DNA of 64,000 nucleotides from assembly GCF_947500835.1 (NCBI RefSeq), contig NZ_CANMTQ010000002.1, positions 62,001-126,000 of the forward strand, given 5' to 3'. Of this stretch, positions 42,873 through 52,183 are shown piece by piece; the stretch's first letter is position 1; every line of letters begins with the position of its first letter. Both the position numbers and the translations under genes were made by a program. This DNA comes from an uncultured Halomonas sp. GTDB taxonomy: Bacteria; Pseudomonadota; Gammaproteobacteria; Pseudomonadales; Halomonadaceae. The notes beneath the pieces were generated by a model that saw only the letters and a program-made list of their open reading frames with translations, was not told the origin of the DNA and searched no databases.

Positions 42873-45800
42873 CGCTTAACAAATCCCAACGCGGGATGAA
42901 AATGCCACCCCTGCGGGGCGTAGTTCGTTTTCAAGCGGATGCGTCCGAAGCGTTGGGCACAGCGCTCTATGCTCATGTCCATGGCTTCGGCCTGATCCGC
43001 CAGCGCAGCCATGTAATCGGGCTCGTTCCATGGTGCGATGCGTGGATGGCTGAAGATATCATCCGGCAGGCGATCCAGTTCGGTTTCCACAGGCGTCAGT
43101 CTCTCGTCCCTTCCCTCTTGATCCACCCGCCAGAAACCGTAGCCTTCCTCGGCTTCATCCGGCAGCAGCACGAATTCGCACTCAGGCTCGTTGTCTTCCC
43201 GAAAAGGCTGTTGCTGTATTGCCAGCGCCCCGAGGGTCATCGATGGGGTGCGATAAAAGAGATACGCCCCCAGATCGACCTGCGCCGGCTCGCCGCGACG
43301 CTTGCGTCGCTGCCCGGGAGCGGCGGCTCCCTGGATCATGAGCGCGGCAAGTCGCGCGTGTTCGAGATCGACGAGCTTTTGTGTGGGTTCGAGCACTTCT
43401 GCCGGCATCAGTCGCGGACGCGAGTCGATATGCTCGATCTCATCGGCTCTTAATAGCTCCGCCAGTTGATGCGTCACCAGTGGCCAGCGTTTCTCGGTTT
43501 CAAAGCCCGGTCGGCTAAATGCCGGTGCAGCCCGCTTCAGGTGACGGACGTTGGTATCAAGCAGGGCAATATTAGGCGCATGAGCGGGCTCGGGACGGTG
43601 TCGCCGTATGCGGCCAGCGAGCTGAATGATAGAGCGCATTGAAGAGGGCTCGACTATCGCCCAATCGTAATCATGGTCGCGACCGACTTCCGTGACCGGC
43701 GAACCAAGCACGATGAAAAGCTGATTCTTAGCGGGGTTGCCTTCAAGCGTTGTACGAATATCGACAAGGTCGAATACGGCGCTCTCTTCGCGCCGATCCA
43801 GCACTCGATCCAGCCGGGCCTCCAGGCGCGAGCGCAGCAGCAGGGGGAACTGCGAATGGTAAACGCATAGATGAATCTGCCGATCTTCCGGAATATCCGA
43901 CTGGTAAAGCGACTGAGCAACGGCCACCAACGGCTCGATGTTGGCCATGCGCACCAGACCGAAACTGACACGCTTGCCACTGTGGGGGTCAATGGCGTGG
44001 TGCTGTTCGTGGAGGGCGCATGCTTGCGCGAGTATTGTCTGCGCCACTGCCTGATAAACATCGTCCGGGTGAGCGGAGGGCGCAGACAGCGGGACGAGGT
44101 ATCCCCGGCGAGCCGGAGCCTGACCGCTGAGCCGGGCGGCACGCTGCCGAGCAAACTGTATATGCGCGGCATCGAACTCCTCGCCCTCGGCACATGCCTG
44201 CTGGATGCAACCGTGCTCATCGAACCAAGCGCAGCAAGGGCTCACTGGGGCTCCAGGAACACCACGATGGCGTTGGTACTCTGCGCGGCCGGTTCGATAT
44301 GCCTCGAACAGCCCGCGCACCAATGCCGGCGGCAACGTGGCGGAGGAAAGCAGTACCCGCGAGCCAAGTAGCCCGGCCCAATAAACAAGGCGTGTCAGGC
44401 CGGGAAGGTCGTCGATATCGAAGTCATCCGGCTCATCGAGCACGAGATCACTGCCCATCAACCGCAGCATAGGGACAATCTGGTGGCCGCCGCGCAGACT
44501 CTCCGTCGCCGGTATCAGGTGGTCAATCGTACACACCAGCACGGGCGCGCTGATCAGCGCGCGGGCACGTGGATCTTGTGTGGCCCGTGACAGCAAAGGA
44601 TGTTCATCGATCCGTCCTTCGAAATGGACATGGCTCTGCTCATCCAGCAAAGCGGCTCGCGACTCCGAGCCGCCGCTTTTTCTCTGCTGATGCTCGTATA
44701 ATGCTCGGCTGGCACTACCCCCGACTCGAACGGCCAAGTCATCGCTGCCCAGCCCTAGTCTTTCCCGGTAGGCTTGCCCGGTTTGCAGCGTGAGTGTTCG
44801 CAGACCAAGCGCAATCGAGAAGCGCGCCCCCTCTTCAGGGTCGCTCAAGGCGTACATGATTCGACCGTTGGCGATTGTCTTGCCACAGCCGGTGGAAGCC
44901 ATGTTGACCCCGAAGAAGCCCTGCTCACGGGCCTTATCCCGCACGCCCACTGCCAAGTCGAATGCCTTGTCCTGCCAACGAAAGCGAGTGTCGCGGCTAC
45001 GCTGTCGAAAGCCTTTGTGTCGCGCGATGCGCGGTAAGCCTTTTTCCATATCCGGCAAGCGGTGAACGATTTCGCCCACCGTGCGTGTCACGCCCAGCAA
45101 GTGCTCTTCAAGCGGCTGACACAGCCGGCGCTTACCATGCAGCACAGCCGTATTCGCATATAGCGCCGTAGTCCAATCGCCGGACAGGCGTCCGGCATCG
45201 GTCAGGCTCGAGTAGTGATGATCCGCGAGCATCATAGCCAAGCGCGCCAGGTGCATCACATAGGGCGATTCCAGCGGTGGTGCAACGATACTGACGTCTC
45301 GCAGTTGCCGCGCCAGTCGCTGACTGCGTTGGCGCCAGGCATCACTCGTAACGGGCAGCCCCTCGGGAAACTCCCAGTAGGGCGCAACCTCTGCCGGCGA
45401 AGCGTCTTCTACCCTTTCATTCCAGGCAGCGGTGAAAGCCTCCGGCAACGAAGGCAAGATAGCCGCATTGAGTATTGCTCGAGCACCGGACCATTTCTGT
45501 TGTCCGTTCTCATCGAAAGCCGGCAATGCGGGCAAGCGATGATGGCTCAAAATCAGCCAACCGATCGCTGCAGCAAGTGGCGGCATTTGCGCAAACGGTG
45601 CTTTCGACTGTTGTTCACCATCAACCAGCCCATCGCATCTGAGCCGGCCCAGCCAGCGGGCATCATCATCGGACGTGGGGTGTTCGAGTCGATGTAGCCA
45701 GGTTGCATCATCATCCTCGCCGACGAAGGCCTCAAGCAGCCTGAGCGATACCCATTCGTGGCGGTAACGGTTACGACCTTCGAGGCGGCCATGGAGCCGG

Positions 45801-46201
45801 TCCTGAAATGCACGGCTAGCCTTGCCCAGGTCATGAAAAAGCGCTGCTAGCGATGCCATAAGATGAATCAAGCGCCCGCTATGCCAATCATTTTCATCCT
45901 CGGCACGCAGGATATTGCGCCGAGTGGTGTTGGTGGGCACAGCACCCTGCATATTGAAGCGGCTGGCATCGCCGACGATCCACATCAGTTCGCTATGGTC
46001 GCGACCGCGAATCCAGTGACAGGCCACTGCGGTGTTCTTGCGCGCGCTCTTTCGCAGCAACTTCCTGAGGGTGTCCAGCCCCGCCTGGGTGATGGGCGTC
46101 TGCCAGGTGCGCTCACCACGCCGTTCGGCAAACTGATCGAGAATGCGCCGGGTTTCTTTCAAGGCGTTCTTGTTGCATTGGGAGACAATCAGCACATTCA
46201 T
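42866..46201 (-). CDS. cas3: Cas2-3 fusion nuclease-helicase (type I-F)
   Basis: Degrades target DNA after Csy recruitment and, through its Cas2 part, forms the Cas1-Cas2-3 spacer acquisition complex. 1,111 residues: an N-terminal Cas2-like domain (MNVLIVSQCNKNALKETRRI, about 1-95), an HD nuclease domain with HDLGK at 123-127 and LSHHRLP near 218, a superfamily 2 helicase with Walker A STGCGKT at 436-442 and DEPDD at 589-593, then a C-terminal domain. The ATG overlaps the cas1 stop by 4 bp. Length and order are typical; all catalytic motifs are intact. Confidence 0.97.
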   Translation of the reverse strand: MNVLIVSQCNKNALKETRRILDQFAERRGERTWQTPITQAGLDTLRKLLRKSARKNTAVACHWIRGRDHSELMWIVGDASRFNMQGAVPTNTTRRNILRAEDENDWHSGRLIHLMASLAALFHDLGKASRAFQDRLHGRLEGRNRYRHEWVSLRLLEAFVGEDDDATWLHRLEHPTSDDDARWLGRLRCDGLVDGEQQSKAPFAQMPPLAAAIGWLILSHHRLPALPAFDENGQQKWSGARAILNAAILPSLPEAFTAAWNERVEDASPAEVAPYWEFPEGLPVTSDAWRQRSQRLARQLRDVSIVAPPLESPYVMHLARLAMMLADHHYSSLTDAGRLSGDWTTALYANTAVLHGKRRLCQPLEEHLLGVTRTVGEIVHRLPDMEKGLPRIARHKGFRQRSRDTRFRWQDKAFDLAVGVRDKAREQGFFGVNMASTGCGKTIANGRIMYALSDPEEGARFSIALGLRTLTLQTGQAYRERLGLGSDDLAVRVGGSASRALYEHQQRKSGGSESRAALLDEQSHVHFEGRIDEHPLLSRATQDPRARALISAPVLVCTIDHLIPATESLRGGHQIVPMLRLMGSDLVLDEPDDFDIDDLPGLTRLVYWAGLLGSRVLLSSATLPPALVRGLFEAYRTGRAEYQRHRGVPGAPVSPCCAWFDEHGCIQQACAEGEEFDAAHIQFARQRAARLSGQAPARRGYLVPLSAPSAHPDDVYQAVAQTILAQACALHEQHHAIDPHSGKRVSFGLVRMANIEPLVAVAQSLYQSDIPEDRQIHLCVYHSQFPLLLRSRLEARLDRVLDRREESAVFDLVDIRTTLEGNPAKNQLFIVLGSPVTEVGRDHDYDWAIVEPSSMRSIIQLAGRIRRHRPEPAHAPNIALLDTNVRHLKRAAPAFSRPGFETEKRWPLVTHQLAELLRADEIEHIDSRPRLMPAEVLEPTQKLVDLEHARLAALMIQGAAAPGQRRKRRGEPAQVDLGAYLFYRTPSMTLGALAIQQQPFREDNEPECEFVLLPDEAEEGYGFWRVDQEGRDERLTPVETELDRLPDDIFSHPRIAPWNEPDYMAALADQAEAMDMSIERCAQRFGRIRLKTNYAPQGWHFHPALGFVKRK

Positions 46202-47175
46202 GGCTGCGTGTTTCCCAGGTCGGTAGCTATATCCTTCAGGGTGTCGATCATGAAATCCAGGGATTCGCTACGGGTGAGGCTTTCGATGCAGGCCTGGCGA
46301 AACTCCTGTTCTTCATCGCCGCGCATGGCGGAAATAAACGCCTGGGGGAGAATGACCGCGTCCTTGACCAGATCCGCCACATCGAACACCAGTCCGCCTC
46401 GCCGGGTCTTGCCGTGTAAGACGGCTAGGCCGTGGGGAATACCCAACACCCAGGTCGCGGTGGCGCCCAAGCCATAGGCGAGATAATTGCCATGATCGAG
46501 AAAACGATTGGCGGGGTCCGTGCCACTGCCGCGCTTGGCTCGGGTAAAATCGCCGTAGTTCACCGCCTGCACCGCCAGCTTGAACAGCGTCTTGGTCAGG
46601 CGTGCTTCCAGGGTCAGCAAATCGGTGGTGTTTGGTGCCTTTGCAATGGCCTGGTGGTGGTGCGTCAGCGCCGAGGTCAAGTGGTCTTTCGAAATCGTGA
46701 AACCGGCGTCGTGTAATGGCCTGCTATCGAGCCAATGGGTTTCGATTCTTGAGAGGCGCGCCAGTTGGAAGCGTTTGGCGGCTTCGAGGCGCATCTCGTC
46801 GTCGAACCAGAAGCCTACCCAATACTGTAAATACTCGGTGGGCCGGTATTCACTTTGTGGACTGAACCAGGCAACCTCAACGTCGACTTCGTTGGCGGAA
46901 AATAGCGGCGTGCCGCCGCCACCGCAAAAACCGACCAATACGCCGGCCTTAGCCAGTTCGCGCATGGCGGCTTGAGTGATCGAAGTGCCGGTGCCCAGCA
47001 AGAGCGATGTGGTGTTGGCAATGGGAATATTCCAATACTTCGATTGGCGCCCTTCGTCGGTGACATATTCCACCCGTCCACCATTGACCAACACGCGGCA
47101 GTGCTGAAGGTAATAGAGATTGGCACGCTTGGAATGCAGAATCGTCTTCAGCGATGAAGGCGAGAGGTCGTCCAT
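46198..47175 (-). CDS. cas1: CRISPR integrase Cas1 (type I-F)
   Basis: Inserts new spacers at the leader end of the array with Cas2-3. From the ATG at 47175 (MDDLSPSSLKTILHSKRANL) it has 325 residues and closely follows the Pseudomonas aeruginosa I-F protein, for example YYLQHCRVLVNGGRVEYV, NTTSLLLGTGTSITQAAMRE and VGFCGGGGTPLFSANEVDV. Active-site Glu lies in LEARLTKTLF, His in LGIPHGLAVLHG and Asp in LVFDVADLVKD. A GTG three codons earlier is also possible. The leader region upstream is AT-rich with a TTACCG...GATAAT promoter candidate near 47230-47262. Confidence 0.97.
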   Translation of the reverse strand: MDDLSPSSLKTILHSKRANLYYLQHCRVLVNGGRVEYVTDEGRQSKYWNIPIANTTSLLLGTGTSITQAAMRELAKAGVLVGFCGGGGTPLFSANEVDVEVAWFSPQSEYRPTEYLQYWVGFWFDDEMRLEAAKRFQLARLSRIETHWLDSRPLHDAGFTISKDHLTSALTHHHQAIAKAPNTTDLLTLEARLTKTLFKLAVQAVNYGDFTRAKRGSGTDPANRFLDHGNYLAYGLGATATWVLGIPHGLAVLHGKTRRGGLVFDVADLVKDAVILPQAFISAMRGDEEQEFRQACIESLTRSESLDFMIDTLKDIATDLGNTQP

Positions 47176-47459
47176 ATTACACACCTGCTTATTAATACTT
47201 TCTTATGCTCTTTATCCAAGCATTTTATTATCCGTCTCACTACCCTTTACCGGTAAGATGAAGCGTCTTTTTAAACTGCCCTTGATTTGCAGCAAGCCAA
47301 CATTGCCCTTGTTTGCGGGCATGCTTTGGAAATCCGCAAGCGCACCTTGAGGCTACCAATGATCAAACATCGCCATCACGAACTGCATACTTCTTTACCC
47401 TTACGGACGTTACTGGACAAAAGTAACGGCTGATCTTAATGACACTGCAGAGAACCCCC

Positions 47460-48137
47460 ATGCCCGCCATCATCCACCGTACCCCGACTGCCCTACTCCT
47501 TTTCCTGTTGCTTGTGGCACCCACTGCGGCCCTGGCCCAGTCCAACCAGCAGGAGTGGGCCGCCTACGAAGATGCCTTGGCTCGCGGCGAGCGTCAGGCG
47601 AATATCTGGCAGTACGGCTGGACGGGGGTCTATGCAGTGAGCCTGGCGACCAGTGCCTACGAGGCTAGCGAGGCGGATGACAGCGATGATCGCTTCGATG
47701 CGCGGGTGGGCACGGTAAAGTCTGCGCTAGCCTTGGGTGGGATGTTCATCGATTCGCAGCCGCACCCGGCGGCCCGGCGTGAGTTCGAACGTCTGCAAGC
47801 GGCCGGCGACCTGGAGCAGGCCCGGGCGCTGATGCGCGAGGTAGCCGAAGAAGAGCGTGCACGCCGTTCCTGGCAGGCGCGGGTGAGTTCAGTGGTGGTG
47901 AATACGCTGGGCGGCCTGGCGATCGGTGTGGGCGACGATCGACCCGACGATGGCGCGATCAGCTTCGCTGTGGGCATGCTGGTCAGCGAATTGCAGTTGC
48001 GCACCCAACCGACTCAGGCCGGCAGCGCCTGGAATCGCTTCCAGCCGGCACGATTGTCGATGAGCGATGTGCACCTCGATTACCAATACGCCTGGACCCT
48101 CGTGCCCAATCAGGTGGGCGTGCATATCCGTTATTAA
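47460..48137 (+). CDS. Exported hypothetical protein
   Basis: 225 residues with a signal peptide (IIHRTPTALLLFLLLVAPTA, cleavage near ALA-QSN). The mature part has WQYGWTGVYAVSLATSAYEA, ARVGTVKSALALGGMFIDSQ, a charged helix (EEERARRSWQARVSS) and GGLAIGVGDDRPDDGAISFA, a glycine/hydrophobic pattern that could be membrane-associated helices. It ends with alternating strands (YQYAWTLVPNQVGVHIRY). I do not recognise the family. An in-frame ATG at 47439 is possible. It probably acts in the periplasm or outer membrane and is unrelated to the CRISPR genes. Confidence 0.6.
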   Translation: MPAIIHRTPTALLLFLLLVAPTAALAQSNQQEWAAYEDALARGERQANIWQYGWTGVYAVSLATSAYEASEADDSDDRFDARVGTVKSALALGGMFIDSQPHPAARREFERLQAAGDLEQARALMREVAEEERARRSWQARVSSVVVNTLGGLAIGVGDDRPDDGAISFAVGMLVSELQLRTQPTQAGSAWNRFQPARLSMSDVHLDYQYAWTLVPNQVGVHIRY

Positions 48138-48180
48138 TGGCCGTTGTCAGAGGCCACCAGGGTAGACACGCCCTATCCGC

Positions 48181-50244
48181 TCACGCACTGGGCTGTTCCG
48201 GGCTGTCGGGAATATTGGTATGCCCCGGCTCGAGCCGATTGAGATGCAGGAAGTGCAAATGGCTTTCGTATTGATCGAGAATGTCCTCGATCACCTGCTC
48301 GCGAGTGTAGCCCATGAGATCGTAGCCTTGGCTGCCTTCGAGCAGGTACACCTCCAGCCGGTAGTAGCGTGACGACGCCTGGGGCGTGTGGGTGGCAAAG
48401 CCCGGGGTGGCGAAACCATGGCCCCATACCTGGTAGCTGAAGTTCTGCTCGTCCTCGTGATTCACGTTCAACGCCACATAGTCGTCGCCATTCTGAACGC
48501 CTTGATTGACCTCGACCCCTATACCGCCGTCGCGCAACTGGCTGGCGACGGACTCCATGGCCGGCTTGATGGTTTCCTGCATGAAGCGCTGGGCCTGCTT
48601 GCGATCGGGAAAGCTCATGGCGCGCTTGAGCCGCTGCTGCCAGCTGCGGCTGGCTCCCCGCTCGCCGCCACTTATCGTACGCCCAGAAAGATGGCCGGGC
48701 AGGCTGATGCGCTGGCTGTCCGTCTTGAAGGCTTCGAGCTTGAGGGCCTTGTAGAGCCCGGCCATCATGAAGAACAGCACCACCGAAAACGGCAGCCCCG
48801 TGATCACCACGGCACTTTGCAGCGTGGTAAGCCCCCCCGCCAACAATAACGACAGAGTGAGCACGCCGATCACCGCGGACCAGAGGATACGCATCCAGAT
48901 CGGGGCGTCGCTGCTGACGTTCTTGAGGATCGTGGTGAAGTTCGACAGTACCAGTGCCCCGGAATCCCCAGAGGTGACGAAGAACACGATAGCCAGGATG
49001 CTCACCGCGATGGTGGTGAACACCGGCGCCGGGTACTGCTGCAGGAACAGATAGATGCCCGCCGGCGGGTTGTCCATGACCTGTTGGCCGAACTCGGCGC
49101 CGCCGTTCATGGCGATGTCCAGGGCGCTGTTTCCCAAAAGCGACATCCAGATCATCATGAAGGCGATGGGCAAAGTCAGGGTGCCGGCAACGAAGGTACG
49201 AATCGTGCGGCCTCGGGAGATACGCGCTAAAAACAGCCCGACAAAAGGCCCCCAGGCGATCCACCAGGCCCAGAAGAACAGCGTCCAGGCATTGAGCCAG
49301 TCCGTGGGGGTATCGAAGGCGTAGGTATTAAATGACATGGACACGAAATTGGCCAGATAGTCGCCCAGATTCATGACCAGTGCATTGAGCAGAAAGACCG
49401 TCTTGCCGGCAAACAGCACGAATAAAAGCAGCGCGATGGCGAGCAGGATGTTGAACTCCGAGAGGCGTCTAATACCGCGCTCCACCCCGGTCACCGCGGA
49501 AATGGTGGCAAACACCACGATGGCCAGTACCAGCCCTGTCTGGGTCCAGGCGCTCTCGGCAATGCCGAACATGAAGTTCAGCCCGTAGTTGAGCTGTATG
49601 ACGCCGATCCCGAGGCTCGCGGCAATACCGAATACGGTGCCCAGCACCGCGGCGGTGTCTACCGCATGGCCGATGGGGCCATAGATCTTCTTGCCGAAAA
49701 TGGGGTAAAGCGCGCTGCTGATGGTCAGGGGCAGGTTGTGCCGATAGCTGAAGAAGGCCAGGGACATGCCCACCAGAGTATAGATGCCCCAGCCGGACAA
49801 CCCCCAGTGCAGGAAGGTCAGCTGCATGGCATAGCGCGCCGCGGCGATCTGATCTTCCGGGGCGTTAGGGGCGTTGTAGAACTGGGTCAGGGGTTCCGCC
49901 AGAGCGAAGAAGATGACGCCGATGCCGATGCCCGCGGAGAACAGCATGGCGGACCAGGAAAACAGATTGAAGTCCGGCCGGGCATGCTCCGGACCCAGAC
50001 GAATCTTGCCGAAACGGGAAACACCGATGACGATCACGAAGCCCAGATAGATCACCACGGTAAGAAAGTAGTACCAGCCAAAGGTGCGGGATATCCAACC
50101 CAGGATGGCGTTGATGATGCCATTGGCTTGTTCCGTGGCGATCATCGCCCATAGCGAGAACACGACAATACCAACGACGGAGCTGTAGAAGACAGTGGGG
50201 TTGATTCGATCCTTGCCGGTTTCTTCTTGTGATTGCGTACTCAT
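48181..50244 (-). CDS. betT: Choline/betaine BCCT transporter, BetT type
   Basis: Inner-membrane secondary carrier that imports choline or betaine for osmoprotection. 687 residues with 12 predicted helices. The FFWAWWIAWGPFVGLFLARI segment (TM8 tryptophan box) and the following ISRGRTIR are diagnostic; GVIQLNYGLNFMFGI and SGDSGALVLSNFTTI also fit. The C-terminal tail of about 170 residues is hydrophilic, as in BetT proteins whose tail is involved in osmosensing. The start at 50244 follows AAGGGTG. No bet oxidation genes are in view. Confidence 0.93.
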   Translation of the reverse strand: MSTQSQEETGKDRINPTVFYSSVVGIVVFSLWAMIATEQANGIINAILGWISRTFGWYYFLTVVIYLGFVIVIGVSRFGKIRLGPEHARPDFNLFSWSAMLFSAGIGIGVIFFALAEPLTQFYNAPNAPEDQIAAARYAMQLTFLHWGLSGWGIYTLVGMSLAFFSYRHNLPLTISSALYPIFGKKIYGPIGHAVDTAAVLGTVFGIAASLGIGVIQLNYGLNFMFGIAESAWTQTGLVLAIVVFATISAVTGVERGIRRLSEFNILLAIALLLFVLFAGKTVFLLNALVMNLGDYLANFVSMSFNTYAFDTPTDWLNAWTLFFWAWWIAWGPFVGLFLARISRGRTIRTFVAGTLTLPIAFMMIWMSLLGNSALDIAMNGGAEFGQQVMDNPPAGIYLFLQQYPAPVFTTIAVSILAIVFFVTSGDSGALVLSNFTTILKNVSSDAPIWMRILWSAVIGVLTLSLLLAGGLTTLQSAVVITGLPFSVVLFFMMAGLYKALKLEAFKTDSQRISLPGHLSGRTISGGERGASRSWQQRLKRAMSFPDRKQAQRFMQETIKPAMESVASQLRDGGIGVEVNQGVQNGDDYVALNVNHEDEQNFSYQVWGHGFATPGFATHTPQASSRYYRLEVYLLEGSQGYDLMGYTREQVIEDILDQYESHLHFLHLNRLEPGHTNIPDSPEQPSA

Positions 50245-50346
50245 AGGCACCCTTGTTGGTTGGTGACACTCATCAGTGTCTTCATAGCGTAGATACAATT
50301 CCCGGGGTTGCTGTAAGTAAATGTCTCCGGCAAGCGCCGCGCTTTT

Positions 50347-50361
50347 TGTTATCGTATGACC
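50347..50361 (+). promoter_or_regulatory. Candidate Zur box upstream of the zinc uptake genes
   Basis: TGTTATCGTATGACC resembles the Zur consensus TGTTATANTATAACA at 11 of 15 positions and has imperfect dyad symmetry (GTTAT/ATGAC). It lies 25 bp before the first open frame of the znu operon. Confidence 0.5.
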
Positions 50362-50385
50362 AATTTCTCATTCCAAGGCGGCTTC

Positions 50386-50532
50386 ATGGCTTCTCGTCAT
50401 CGCCATCGTCCCGATGGCCCCTGTCACTTTTCGTTGATGTCCCTGTCGGCGCGCAAGCGTCTTGCCATGGCGCTGGCGCCGCTGGCGCTGTTGTGGCTGG
50501 CGGTTGCCTGGGCCACCAGGAGTCTTGGCTGA
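50386..50532 (+). CDS. 48-residue His-rich membrane peptide coupled to znuC
   Basis: It begins MASRHRHRPDGPCH, a His/Arg/Cys-rich head, followed by one transmembrane helix (LAMALAPLALLWLAVAWA). Its stop overlaps the znuC start (TGATG), which indicates translational coupling. AAGG lies upstream of the ATG. It may be a leader peptide for coupling or a small accessory of the zinc transporter. No named family is recognised. Confidence 0.55.
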   Translation: MASRHRHRPDGPCHFSLMSLSARKRLAMALAPLALLWLAVAWATRSLG

Positions 50533-51257
50533 TGTCGCGGCTGCATCTGCAGGATGTCCGCCTGGCCCAGGGCGGGCGTCCGGTGCTCGACGGGCTCACC
50601 GGGAGCTTCCCGGATGGCGCCATCACCGCATTGATCGGCGCCAACGGGGCAGGCAAGAGCACCCTGGTTCAGGCCATCATGGGTTTATTGCCGCCGATGG
50701 CGGGGCGCATCGAATGCAGCGTGCCAAGAGAGCGCCGTGCCTGGCTGCCTCAGCAGCTGGTGCTGGACCTGAGCTTTCCCATGAGCGTCGAGGAGCTGGT
50801 GATGACCGGCACCTGGCCCAGTCATGGGGCGTTGAGAGGCTACTGCGCGGCGCACTATCGCAAGGCTCGGGAAATCATGGCTCGCCTGGGCATCTCGCAC
50901 CTTGCCCATCGCCCGCTGGGTGAGCTGTCCGGTGGCCAGCGCCAGCGGGTGCTGCTCGGGCGCACGCTGATGCAGGAGGCCGAACTGCTGCTGCTCGATG
51001 AGCCTTTTGCCAATGTGGACGGCGAAACCGTTGAGATCATCACCCAGGTGCTGCGCGACATGGCGGCCCAGGGCGTCACCCTTGTTATCGTGCTGCACGA
51101 TCTCGAGCAGCTGGCCCACCTGGCGGACCGCGTGCTGCTGCTCGCCGAGGGGCAAGGACAGTGGTTCGAACCCCAGGTGCTTCTCGAGCGCTATGGTCGA
51201 ACGCCACGGGGCACTGCTGCGCTATCGCCGCTTGATCTGGGCGGGGTGGCCCTGTGA
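50532..51257 (+). CDS. znuC: Zinc ABC transporter ATPase
   Basis: ATP-binding subunit of a high-affinity zinc importer; 241 residues. Walker A GANGAGKST near residue 36, the Q-loop WLPQQLVLD, signature LSGGQRQRVLLGRTL near 128, Walker B LLLLDEPFANVD and the H-loop LHD. The ATG overlaps the stop of the upstream peptide, and the stop overlaps the znuB start, giving a tightly coupled operon with znuB and znuA. Confidence 0.93.
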   Translation: MSRLHLQDVRLAQGGRPVLDGLTGSFPDGAITALIGANGAGKSTLVQAIMGLLPPMAGRIECSVPRERRAWLPQQLVLDLSFPMSVEELVMTGTWPSHGALRGYCAAHYRKAREIMARLGISHLAHRPLGELSGGQRQRVLLGRTLMQEAELLLLDEPFANVDGETVEIITQVLRDMAAQGVTLVIVLHDLEQLAHLADRVLLLAEGQGQWFEPQVLLERYGRTPRGTAALSPLDLGGVAL

Positions 51258-52183
51258 TCGATACCCTTGATGCGCTGCTGCTCGTCCCCCTGACGGACTA
51301 TGGCTTCATGCGTCGCGCCCTGATTGCGGGGCTGGCGCTGTCCCTGGCGGTGCCCCCGCTCGGGGTGTTCCTGATGCTGCGGGGCATGAGCCTGATGGGG
51401 GACGCCATGGCCCATGCGATTCTGCCTGGGGTCGCGCTGGGGTTCCTGTTAGGGGGATTTTCGCTGCCGGCCATGAGCCTGGGGGGCGTGCTATCCGGGC
51501 TGATCGTCGCGGGGCTTGCCGGCGGAGTGTCTCAGATGACCGGGCATCGCGAGGATTCGGCCATGGCCAGCTTCTATCTGATCTCGCTGGCCGCCGGGGT
51601 CCTGTTGGTATCCCTGGGGGGCAGCAGTGTCGATCTCACCCATGTGCTGTTCGGCTCGATCCTGGCGGTGGATTCCAGCGCCCTTTTGTTAATTGCCACG
51701 GTCTGCAGCGTGACCGTACTGCTTTTGGCGCTGATGTTTCGCGCCCTGGTGGTAGAGTGTCTCGACCCGCTGTTCCTGCGCGGCCAGGGGGCGCGTAGCG
51801 GGCTGATTCACGGCCTCTTTTTGGGCCTGGTGGTGCTCAATCTGACCGCCGGTTTCCAGACCCTGGGCACCTTGATGGCGGTGGGCCTGATGATGCTGCC
51901 GGCCACCGCCGCGCGTTTCTGGTCCAAGCGCCTGGAAGGCCTGATGGGGCTGGCCATTGTCGTTGCCATGCTGGCCAGCACCGGGGGCCTGCTGCTTTCC
52001 TACCATCTTGGTTTGCCTTCCGGACCCTGCATCATTCTGCTGGCGGGCATTGCCTATCTGTTCTCGGCCCTCTGCGGTCGCCATCACAGTTTGCTGGCGC
52101 GCCTGCGCTGCCCCAAGGCAGTGCCTGACGCCGCCGATAGCGAGGACTCCTCTACTTCCCCCACCCATCACAGGACGACATGA
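51254..52183 (+). CDS. znuB: Zinc ABC transporter permease
   Basis: Polytopic ABC-3 family permease of 309 residues with about eight helices. FMRRALIAGLALSLAVPPLG at the N-terminus, LMGDAMAHAILPGVALGFLL and VGLMMLPATAARFWSKRLEG are diagnostic. It starts with GTG overlapping the znuC stop. The C-terminus is a hydrophilic, Ser/His-containing tail. It forms the membrane channel with ZnuC and ZnuA. Confidence 0.93.
   Translation: MIDTLDALLLVPLTDYGFMRRALIAGLALSLAVPPLGVFLMLRGMSLMGDAMAHAILPGVALGFLLGGFSLPAMSLGGVLSGLIVAGLAGGVSQMTGHREDSAMASFYLISLAAGVLLVSLGGSSVDLTHVLFGSILAVDSSALLLIATVCSVTVLLLALMFRALVVECLDPLFLRGQGARSGLIHGLFLGLVVLNLTAGFQTLGTLMAVGLMMLPATAARFWSKRLEGLMGLAIVVAMLASTGGLLLSYHLGLPSGPCIILLAGIAYLFSALCGRHHSLLARLRCPKAVPDAADSEDSSTSPTHHRTT

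Noticed and set aside
47176..47350. Possible second target of the crRNA-like guide upstream of cas1
   Set aside because: TAGTG matches only guide positions 1-5 and is preceded by GG, not CC, on the relevant strand.
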